Notes under the pieces: generated by a model
Databases searched by the model: none
Told to the model about the DNA's origin: nothing
What the model saw: only the letters and a program-made list of their open reading frames with translations
Made by a program: the position numbers and the translations under genes
In this document: positions 8,260 through 16,383 of the stretch, one piece after another
How the letters are laid out: each line of letters starts with the position of its first letter
Numbering within the stretch: position 1 is the stretch's first letter
NCBI GenBank assembly: GCA_010279815.1
Contig: QEOQ01000439.1
Coordinates: forward strand, 797,281 to 815,939
Origin: Brachionus plicatilis
Lineage: Eukaryota > Rotifera > Eurotatoria > Ploima > Brachionidae
Direction of reading: 5' to 3'
Length of the DNA stretch: 18,659 bases

Positions 8260-8267
8260 CTGAGAAG
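8260..8267. repeat. 8-bp target-site duplication, right (CTGAGAAG)
   Basis: It is identical to 4557-4564, directly outside CCAACACTT. Confidence 0.85.
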
Positions 8268-8540
8268 TGAAGAATTAAAGCATTTAATTCACCAATACAT
8301 TTTAATAAAAAATAAATATCAATTAAATTATTGTGTCTTGATAAATTAATTGATTTTAGATATAGTATTAAAAAGTAGAAATTAGAAAAAAAGTTGATAT
8401 TTACGAACTATATTTTGGTCAATTTAATTCACTAAAACTACAAAACTTTGAAAAATAAAAGAAACAAGTAAAATAAAACTATTTCAATTAAAATTTAAAA
8501 AGATTTTGTTTAAAGTAAATTTTTAAAATATTCGATAAAT

Positions 8541-10774
8541 TTAAACTTTCTGTAAGCTTGGGTTGATTTGATTTTTAACAGTAATCAGTCTGTAAGCTAC
8601 ATCAAAAATAAATGCTATTGGCTCCATTAAAGTAAGAACAGAACATCCCAGAAAAAGACCCAATAAACCACCTAAATAAATGTTTTATTTTTTAGAATTT
8701 TAAAATATCTAAATATAAAATTACCTATTGAAGCAGCTAAATCTTGAAGACGAATCAACCTTGTCTCTTTGATAAAAGTTGAAGACAACTCCTGATAAAA
8801 TACATTGACCATCAGAGTACTTTGTTTGAATGAATCAAAAGTTAAATTTTCATATTTATCTTTAACATTGTCCTGTTTTTTGATTACTTCAAAGTAATAT
8901 TTGGTCGGATAATCGGCAAAAGATTGCTGGTAAGTGTATTCCATTGTGTCGCAACTAACTGGACACTCTTTGTCACAAGTTAATGACAAATCTTCGGAAT
9001 CAAAATGTTTTCTGACTTCCTCAATACAGAGTGTCTGCTTGACAGTTTTGCAAAAATCAATTTTTATATTAGTCGTGGGAATTTGTGGATCACTGCAGTT
9101 GCATTTTGGAATAATTAGTTTTATCTGTAGACAGAATTCGAAGCATTTTTTTCTAGTGTAACTGCCAGACAAAACAGCTTGTTTGTAAGATTCAGGATCA
9201 TTTTCCGTGAATTCGGAAGCGTTTATAACACATTTGCTATAAGGTTCACTCAGTTTTCTATAAAAAGTTCTTTTGATGCCAATTTCTGCTGACGTTCCAA
9301 CAGTTAGTTTGATGCCTTCAAAACTTACTACTGGATCTGCACTGTTATTATGCACAGCCAAATAAAGTCCACTTTTTTCAACAAACAGATCTTGTTGTCC
9401 AGGATTCCCAGTAAATATTTCCAACATAAGTCCACTTTCTGGTCCAGTTTTGCTAGTTTTTTTGATGCCAGTAGAACCATTTAATTTTTTATTGAAAGTA
9501 AAGCACTGACCATATCCAAAAGAAAAAAATCTTTGAAAATCTGTTGAATTACACTTTTGACCATTAAAATAACAACTTAATACCAAATCATCAAAATTAT
9601 TAGCAATTTTTAAGTCGCTGCGAAAATTTCTAGCCCTTAAGTCATTCAGAAAATTTGCCATCAGCAACTTAAAAGCTCGACGAACTTCATAAATTGCCGG
9701 AGATTGACTTGAAGGATTTATTTCCAGGCTTAAATTACTCATATTCAAAATTTGACCAAAATAAACTTGGGTTCTTGGATCGGTTGTATCAAAAGGTTTT
9801 AAATTACAAATGGAAACCGCAGGAAAATCATCCAGATATGACTCATAGATCTCAACACTTGTTGAATATGGAAACGAGTAATAAGTTTTGATTGAAAAAA
9901 ATATCACTTTAAAAATATAATTTAATGTTAAATTATTTTTTAAAATTGATTATCAACCCTTGATTAAATAATTTAATAAAATAGCTTTCAGATATTAAAT
10001 TAAAAAAATTTAAATTGAAGAGAAAAGAATATTTAAAAATTGCAAAATAAACAATTTTCAGGGAGAAATGCTTGAAATTGTTAATATCGTTATATTGAAA
10101 AGTAACTTATTAACTTTTGAGATGGTCAATTTGTTTATATTTTCTTAAATCTTAAAATGGACTAATGCATCAAAATTTCTTAATAGCGCGTCGCATAAAT
10201 TAATGACCACATCGTATGACTAACGCATCCAAAAAAAATATATTGCGGAAACTTAATAATGCACTAAAATTAATTTATTAATTAAATTTTAACTTATCTA
10301 ATAAACGCATTGAATTAAAAAAAAACGCCCTTTTTTTATTTTTGTTTAACTTAATCACGTTAAGTACCAATATCAAATGAAAGAATTAAAACTTTTAAAA
10401 ATCTACTTGAATTTAAAAAAAATCTTTTTAAAAATTGATGAATTAACGAAAAAAATTAGAAAAAAAAATCAAAATTTTGATATATATAAATCTTAAATCT
10501 TAGTCAAAATTTTAGGGAAAAGATAATTTAAAAATTTGGAAATTTTTTTAGATAAGATCTTTTTTAGAATTGATAAAATCATTTTACTTGTGATTGCACC
10601 AATGATCCCGATCGAAAAAAAAATGCTCCATATAATTTTAATGGCTAAAAACTCACTTCCGAATATTCTTGGCAAGCCATGAGCAGTAGAATCGGCACAT
10701 TTTTTCTTAAAAGAATTTATAACTATTGTTAGATTGGCTGGCATTTTTATTTGATTTTTTCCATCTGAGACCAT
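8541..10774 (-). CDS. DEG/ENaC-family cation channel subunit, complete three-exon gene
   Basis: Exon 1 is 10774-10588, exon 2 9906-8725, exon 3 8671-8541, with introns of 680 and 53 bp; the joined frame gives about 499 residues, normal for the family. Exon 1 carries the cytoplasmic HG gating motif (AHGLPRIF) and TM1 (AIKIIWSIFFSIGIIGAI). A split codon A|TG joins it to exon 2, which starts IFFSIKTYYSFPYSTS. Exon 2 has the extracellular loop with DDFPAVSICN, QCFTFN, KCNCSDP and CDKECPVSCDTMEYTY. Exon 3 has GGLLGLFLGCSVLTLMEPIAF, TM2 with the G-C-S filter position, and ends KNQINPSLQKV. It is an epithelial Na+/peptide-gated-type channel in the plasma membrane; gating stimulus unknown. It converges with the plus-strand paralog 5.9 kb away. 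Start ATG 10774 is the first in frame; no promoter is recognised. Confidence 0.93.
8672..8724 (-). other. 53-bp intron 2 of the minus-strand channel gene
   Basis: The donor is ATAG|GTAATTTT and the acceptor TTTATTTAG|GTGG, phase 1. Length and position equal those in the plus-strand paralog. Confidence 0.92.
9907..10587 (-). other. Intron 1 of the minus-strand channel gene
   Basis: The intron starts GTAAAATG and ends AAAG just before TGATATTTT. It is AT-rich. A less AT-rich patch around 10180-10240 on the plus strand (GCGCGTCGC, TAACGCATCC) has no assignment. No nested gene is seen. Confidence 0.8.
10588..10774 (-). CDS. Exon 1 of the minus-strand channel gene (HG motif and TM1)
   Basis: The exon supplies 62 codons and one base. 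The donor is ACAA|GTAAAAT at 10588/10587. Reading past the donor gives a lysine-rich tail of about 30 residues that is not family-like, so the splice is preferred. Family knowledge: the His-Gly pair here affects channel open probability. Confidence 0.88.
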
Positions 10775-11634
10775 ATTTTTGAATTAATGAAATTTATTGA
10801 AAAAAAAAAGCATTTCAAGTTTAGAAATTTTGAATAAATGCTTTTAAATTGGAAAATATTTACCAGGAAAAAAATTTTAAATTCTTTAACAGTTTTTTTC
10901 CGTCACGTTTTCATGTAAAAAATATTTTTTAAAGCTTGTTAAACAATTTTAATTTGTTGTAATAAAATAAAGTTAAAACAATTAAAAAATTCTTACTGAA
11001 TTTCTTTTTAAAAAAAGTTGATGAACACTTATTGTAAATAAGAACAAGTCAGTTGCGCATTAAAACTTTTCCGATTTATTTTAAATTCTTAATTTTTTTT
11101 AATAAAATTGAAATTCATTTATTAAATAATAAAAATGAATTGAAAATAAAAAGGAAAGATATTTCCTATTTTGATTCTAAAAATCGAATTTAAATGAGTT
11201 AAATGGAATTTTATTAACATAATTTAAAGGATTCAAAGAATGCTACTAATCTGAAAAAAAGATATGATAAGATTTATTTTTATTTAAAATATTAAAAGGA
11301 TTCAGAAAATTCAAATTTTTTGATTTTTTAAGTTTTCCAGAAGAGCTGGTCTAAGTTGTTAAAATTAGTGTTGGTGTCCGTGAGAGTAAATAGGCCAAAA
11401 TTTAACAAAACCGTGTCCAGGACCGAATTATCTCTCCATTGATGTTTAAGCTGGCAAAAGTGAGTGCATTCATCGTTTTTTAAACCTTAGTGACTGTTAT
11501 CCATATTCCTATGTTAATGGAACTGTTACCTTTTGGAAATTGTTATGATAGTTGTTGTTTTTGTTTTTTAAATTGTTTGTTAGGTAAGTAATCACTTATT
11601 CAGCTAATGATTTTATCTGATAAGACTTGGTTTG
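10775..11634. other. AT-rich intergenic stretch, presumed upstream region of the channel gene
   Basis: No coding frame or repeat is recognised. A patch at 11345-11470 is less AT-rich and includes TAGTGTTGG at 11366-11374, like a hAT tip, but without a partner end. No convincing TATA box can be singled out in this composition. Confidence 0.4.
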
Positions 11635-11636
11635 TA

Positions 11637-12156
11637 TTAAGGTTGTTTAATAAGTTTTTTCGTTTTTTTCTAGACTTTATTTATTTATAAAAACTAAAAT
11701 AAAATATAATTAGTCCAAACGGTGCCATTTGTTACAGACATCTCTTTAGCGAGCTGTCTAGTCGACATCCTCGGGTCTTCTTCAAGCAGGTCTTACAAAT
11801 ACGCGTCATCAGCTTCGACGATTCTCCCAACGCGTTCTTTGTCATTAAGGTCGAAATCTCCAGCTTTGAATCGAGCAAACCAATTTTGACAAGTGCGAAC
11901 AGTCAGAGCGTCGTCGCCATAGACCAAATAAATCGATTTGGTAGCCTCTGTCGCATTTTTTCCTTCGTTAAACTTGAATAACATGCAATGGCGGATATGC
12001 ATTTTTTTGTCATACATTTTTATTTAGTTAATTATTTAGAAATTTAAGAACAAGAGTTGCTCTTTCAAATGATGTACAACATTGTATAAAAAAGTTTAAT
12101 CTTTGATGAGATTTTTTCATTTAAAAATCGACGAAAAAACTTATTAAACAACCTAA
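11637..12156 (-). mobile_element. Internally deleted mariner element
   Basis: The ends are TTAAGGTTGTTTAATAAG (11637) and, on the minus strand from 12156, TTAGGTTGTTTAATAAG. Both arms continue into TTTTTTCG and are flanked by TA (11635-11636 and 12157-12158). This is the classic mariner TIR. Full mariners are near 1.3 kb; here 520 bp remain, with only the transposase DNA-binding part. One extra A distinguishes the left tip. Confidence 0.85.
11694..12017 (-). pseudogene. mariner transposase, N-terminal DNA-binding domain only
   Basis: ATG 12017 opens 74 codons with the mariner first helix-turn-helix: HCMLFKFNEGKNATEATKSI, then RTCQNWFARFKAGDFDLND and GRIVEADDAYL. An in-frame TAA at 11795-11793 interrupts it. 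The same frame then continues with the second HTH (DLLEEDPRMSTRQLAKEMSV, then TNGTVW) to TAG at 11696-11694, where the sequence runs into the 3' TIR. The linker, the WVPH-type motif and the whole DD34D catalytic domain are deleted. Without readthrough only the first HTH would be made. It could bind mariner ends but not cut. Confidence 0.85.
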
Positions 12157-12243
12157 TATATTCTTTCACCTATAAATACCATCTTCAAAATATGTTGCTT
12201 GATCTAGTGCTTTTAAATTTTGTTAAATTGAATTGTTTTGACA

Positions 12244-12451
12244 TTATTCACTTTGAACAAACACATCATTCAAACGTTTAAGTATCTGTCCACAATGATT
12301 TTTCTCTTGACCAGTCGCTTTCAGCTAATTGTGCTTTCCCAGCTAAGTTCCCCAGTTCATAATGCTCTAAGTATGCTTTCATTTGGTGTTTGATCAAAGC
12401 CGAGTGTTCGACCAAGCAGCTCTCGTTGACCAAACAACTGGCTGTTCTTTC
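12244..12451 (-). pseudogene. Unidentified coding relic with one frame break
   Basis: From 12451 a frame stays open for 57 codons to TAA 12280-12278, with clearly protein-like composition and higher GC than its flanks. It includes VEHSALIKHQMKAYLEHYEL and AESDWSREKSLW. After SLWT the sense continues in another frame (ILKRLNDVFVQSE, stop at 12246-12244), pointing to a one-base indel. A splice-acceptor-like ttaaatttcag precedes it. I do not recognise the family; a transposon or a host-gene last exon are both possible. Confidence 0.4.
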
Positions 12452-12933
12452 TGAAATTTAATTTAAAACCCTCAAATTATAAAATCTGAGAGAATCTAGT
12501 GTTTTCAAGCAATGATAATGATTTACCAACTCTAGTGTAACTACATCAAGCACTTTTGATGCAGCAAAAATTCTTCAGATATAAACATCGATGTAACAAG
12601 ACAGTCAAAAAAAGCCCTTCAAAAGAATCAAAAAAGATAATCTCAAGAATTTAAATCAAGAGATTGAATTGTACACAAGTTCTTAGGAGATGACATGAAT
12701 CAATGGGTTTTAATTAAGAACAATTATAAAAAATAAAATCTATACTCTCTAATAAAACCTAACTTAACACATACTGAAATCTAATTTATTTATTTGTTTA
12801 AATTAACTTCCTGTAAGGAGAAATAAAAATCAAAAGAATAAAATAAAATAAGTTTAAATAATAATCACATAAAAAAAAAATTATTCGTGCAATTTAGGAA
12901 ATCTATTTTATATTTATTTGGTAAAAAATTAAC
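12452..12933. other. AT-rich stretch between the unidentified relic and the LINE relic
   Basis: On the minus strand 12531-12590 is weakly protein-like (AASKVLDVVTLEL), which may be an upstream part of the neighbouring relic, but no consistent splice phase links them. Otherwise nothing is seen. Confidence 0.3.
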
Positions 12934-14079
12934 CTCCTAAGAAGGAGCGTAGCACATAAAAAATTAAAAATTAAGTTACTGATAAAAGAAAATAGAGAAG
13001 ATTAAATAAATATATTAAATGACTGCGTTAAACTAATTAGCAGATTGAAATATGAGTTGTCGCTAATGTTAGACAAGCATAGTTTAATGGAGTCAGTTAG
13101 CCCGTTCTCCTGATTAAATTGCAATCTGACATCCTTCTTAAGAGCATCAATTCTAAGGTTCATACTACTAATATCTTGGTTAAAAAAAGATTCCAATAGA
13201 ACTATGTCCTGATATATAATAAAATGACTTTAATTAACTCATTTTAGTTGGTTTATTATGACACAAGTTTTTAATTATAATAGATGCCAATTTGTTATAT
13301 TTTATTAATAAAAGAAAGTTAAGCAAAGACAAACATGTTATCAAAGTTGAATATTTAAAGTGCATTTAAGACATTCATCATATGACATCTGTGTTTAAGG
13401 CCAATGATTTGTCGAATTAAATTGTTTTGAGAGCAGTTAAATAGTTTTTTATCATTTTATTTAAAGTTAAAGTCTAAAGACCGTATGTGAATTGAGACAA
13501 ACAGTAGGTTTAGTAGATACAAGCTTGCTAGAACGGAGATATTTGCCCTTTTTTTAAACCTAAGTATGAAAGAGAAAACAAAGCTGGTTGTACTTTTATT
13601 TTACTGATTGCAACATTGTGGTAGTCAAAGTCATTTGGAATATCAACTCCTAAATATTTAATTCTATTTACTTTGTCCAAGGTATTGCTTCCCAGATAAA
13701 AAGTTTCCCTAAAGAGTTGTGGACCAAATTCAACTATTGAAGAATTATTGGGATTGTATTTTATTTTCCACTTATTTCCATATTTAGAGCAAATATCAAG
13801 AAGTTCTTGTAGATGAGAATCAACCGGGCTTATTAATAGTATATCATCTGCATAGACAATTATACTCATATTTACATTATTAAATAGAGCACCTATATTT
13901 TTTTGGACAGTTATCCATAGATTTTTCATAGTATTTTTTTAATATTATCCAAAAATTAATGCCCATCCTATATATAAGTTTAAATAAGAGACCATCTCTC
14001 CAGACTTTATCAAATGTTTTTTCAGCGTCTAGGAGTGCTACTTTGCGATTTATAGTCACAGCTCTAAAATTCTGTACAA
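12934..14079 (-). mobile_element. 3' part of a decayed non-LTR (LINE) retrotransposon
   Basis: Reverse-transcriptase similarity runs down the minus strand from about 14079 to the terminal stop at 13002, broken by stops and frame changes. A short 3' untranslated segment follows with a small hairpin (CTCCT-AAGA-AGGAG, 12934-12947). The element is 5'-truncated, as is usual for LINEs. No target duplication could be fixed. Confidence 0.8.
13002..14079 (-). pseudogene. LINE reverse transcriptase relic (ORF2 C-terminal half)
   Basis: In order on the minus strand: RT motif A, LLDAEKTFDKVWRDGLLFKL (about 14030-13975); a gap where motif B (usually RQGxxxSPxLF) should be; motif C, IIVYADDILLIS, with thumb-like KWKIKYNPNNS and NRIKYLGVDI in the frame 13929-13528. 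The same frame then shows YCLSQFTYGL to about 13477 behind nonsense codons at 13530 and further on. Next, in another frame, come NLIRQIIGLKHRCHMMNV and IFNFDNMFVFA (about 13435-13322). Finally the open frame 13196-13002 gives LQFNQENGLTDSIKLCLSN, a C-terminal extension. The catalytic YADD is intact, but the protein is destroyed. The exact clade is unsure (CR1/Jockey-like style). Confidence 0.82.
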
Positions 14080-14397
14080 AACTTTACAGGTTGAAACCAT
14101 GACATCTTAAATTGAATTGATTCAAAATTTAAATGAAAAATCAAAATCAAAATTATTTATTTAGTGAAAAAATTGAACAAAAAATGTCAATTGGACTGAT
14201 TTAATAATAACAGCCGTAAATTTTTGGTTCATAACAAAAAGTAGTTACTAAAATGATGGAAAATTATCCTAAAAAAGAGGAAATTTGAAGATGCTGATAA
14301 ATTTATCAAAGAGCCATTTTCTATTGATAACTAACTTAATAAGTAAAAATTGGTAACGTAATCAAAATTCATATTGAACAAGTTTATTAAGACTTTT
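14080..14397. other. AT-rich stretch, no gene identified
   Basis: One short plus-strand frame, about 14260-14334 (KRKFEDADKFIKEPFSIDN then stop), has protein-like composition. It is too short to assign. Confidence 0.3.
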
Positions 14398-14571
14398 GAA
14401 AGATTGAAATTATGGGGAAAACGATAATCTTTTCGATTTTAGTATATCGGAATTAGAATGGAAAGGAACTAAAAATTTTATTTTATTTTTTACTCTCTTT
14501 GTTTTTTCTTCAGATAAAAGACAAAGAGTCTTTACGCATGCTAAGAATGTAAAATCAAATGTTCAATAACA
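14398..14571 (+). other. Coding-looking island, unidentified
   Basis: A frame is open from about 14410 (NYGENDNLFDFSISELEWKG) to a TAA near 14569, crossing a pyrimidine-rich tttttcttcag at about 14504-14514 that resembles a splice acceptor. The part before the T-run looks coding. The family is unknown. It may be linked to the next island downstream. Confidence 0.2.
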
Positions 14572-14741
14572 TTGTTTGAAAATGAAAGAAAGAAAAGTGC
14601 AAAAAAAATGGAACAAAAGTTTCTGGTGAGAGAAGATTAAAACTTTGTTATGTATTAAAGGCAAAAAGCATTTCAAATTACAAATCAAAAATGAGTTGTA
14701 TTAAAAACAGGAAGGCAATTTAATTAATTTTTTTAATTTAG

Positions 14742-14921
14742 AATAATACTAACTTCCCTAGAGAATTTGATGCAAAACAAATTCAAAATTTTAAAAAAAT
14801 ACAAGAGAATTTAACCAGGTTTCAAATTTACCAAAACCTTATCTTTGATTCAGAAGTTAAAAAACTTGCTAATGATAATTGTTTTAGTAGTGAGAATAAC
14901 AAAAGAATTAATGGCCCCTAA
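14742..14921 (+). other. Coding-looking island or exon, unidentified
   Basis: Directly after an acceptor-like ttttttaatttag, 59 codons are open to TAA 14919-14921. The composition is polar and helical (REFDAKQIQNFKKIQENLTR, IFDSEVKKLANDN). There is no ATG at the start, so if it is real it is a downstream exon. No family is recognised. Chance open frames of this length are not rare, but the residue mix is better than random AT-rich DNA would give. Confidence 0.25.
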
Positions 14922-15003
14922 CAGGAAATCAATAAATTCCAATTTGGGTTAATTTATTTGAGTGATTTTCAGGTAATTTTATGACAACTTAAAAAACAAT
15001 TTA

Positions 15004-15363
15004 CAGCGGTTCTAATAAAAACGTAACACCCAAAATGACTGGTTCCAAAACCGTCCGTACTGTTCAGCCGTCCCGACCGTTAAACGGTGAACGACCGCCC
15101 GAGCAACAGTGACCGTCAGTCACATTCAGCTTTTTAGCAGTCAGTTTTAGCTGTCCGAACAAGCCATCCGACTGACTGAACCGTCCAAGCCGTCCTACCC
15201 AGCCGTCCTACCCAGCCGACCTAACCTTTCAATATTTTATACGATCTATTATAGAATAATTTTATTTATTATTTCTTATAAAATATTTAACAAAAAATTT
15301 AATCTTTTTCACCTGAGGATTTCTTATTTGAGTTTATTACGTTACGTTTTTTTTGACCCGCTG
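15004..15363. mobile_element. 360-bp TIR element with TTA target duplication (PIF/Harbinger-like MITE)
   Basis: The left end, CAGCGGTTCTAATAAAAACG followed by TAAC (15004-15027), is matched by the inverted right end CAGCGGGTCAAAAAAAACG + TAAC (15363-15341). TTA stands on both outer sides (15001-15003 and 15364-15366). A 3-bp TTA/TAA duplication is the PIF/Harbinger habit. The inside is unusually GC-rich for this window, with many CCGTCC/GCCGTCC words, and has no transposase. Superfamily placement is by target duplication only. Confidence 0.65.
15188..15226 (+). repeat. 13-bp tandem repeat, three units
   Basis: AGCCGTCCTACCC occurs twice exactly (15188-15200, 15201-15213), then as AGCCGACCTAACC (15214-15226). 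It lies inside the TTA-flanked element. Confidence 0.85.
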
Positions 15364-15366
15364 TTA

Positions 15367-16184
15367 ACCAATATTCAAATTTTAACGAATATAGTTTAAC
15401 CATTTAACACAATTTCTGCATTAATTTAACAATGTAAAAATAAAGGCAACATTAAGAAAGAAAATCAGATTTAGCATTTTGAGGCAACTAGAAAATTAAA
15501 GATGAAAATTAATGATAAATAGCTGATTTTCTGAGCAGTTCTTTTGATAGTTTTTCATTTGAGTGTTATTTAAAGAAAGATTATTTGTGACTGTTTTCTC
15601 ATAAGCCTTTTTATTCAATTTTAGCAGCATTTAAAAATTGTAAGACATTCAATATATGGAATGGGTGCTCAACTTAATGATTCATAACAAGTGAGAACTC
15701 AGAAATATTTTTGATGTGAGAATATTCAGTGTTTAAATTTAAGCTGAACAAAATGTAAGATTACTTTAATTTACGTAATTTTACGTAAGAAAGTTTTATT
15801 TTACATAATATTAGATCGTTGCTTGCATGTAAGAAAGTGTAACATAATCTTACATAATCTTACGGAATATTACACACATTTAATTAAGCTTGGCCGAAAA
15901 CGCTTACGGCCAAATATAAACGGATTTTAGAGGAAAAAAGAGATTGATGTAAATTTGAGAAGAAAAATAGAGATTTTAAATTTAAACTTGCAATAGATTT
16001 AAAAATCGCTACATTTTATTGATGGAATATACTTTTTGCAGAAGATAGGATTTATTTTATCTTTTACTAAAAATGGTCGACAGGCTAAGCTTAAAAGATA
16101 AAACGCTTCAGATCTTATAAGCGATTTCTCTATCACTTATGAAATCCTTTAAAAATTTGTATATGGTTCTAAAAACAAACTAGA
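15367..16184. other. AT-rich stretch with short repeated TTAC words, no gene
   Basis: At 15772-15875 TTACGTAA, CTTACATAATCTTAC and related words recur, echoing the TTTTACGTAATTTTAC interior of the MITE at 7855, but no ends can be defined. A 7-bp perfect stem, TTGGCCG/CGGCCAA, lies at 15890-15913. No coding frame is seen. Confidence 0.4.
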
Positions 16185-16383
16185 TACAGTCTGTCCTCGA
16201 TTTTGTGACACGCCTGGGGAACACTGAATTTATGTCACAAAATCAAATCGTCACAAATTTGAATTTGTGACATAAATGTCATAAAATCAAATAAGCATTA
16301 AAATTTAGATTTATTAGTTTTATTATAAAAATACAAATCTGTTAAATGCAAAACAATTTAATCTTAATATTAAATACAATATT

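Noticed and set aside
10493..10587. C-terminal extension of the exon-1 frame as coding
   Set aside because: The residues past the GTAAAAT donor are lysine-rich and unlike the family, while splicing restores TM1 continuity in phase.
11366..11374. TAGTGTTGG as another hAT element end
   Set aside because: The following sequence does not match the family tip, and no partner end with an 8-bp duplication was found.
12807..12820. Second LINE-type 3' hairpin (CTTCCTGTAAGGAG)
   Set aside because: It pairs poorly beyond two or three bases; the resemblance to the 12934 hairpin is only in wording.
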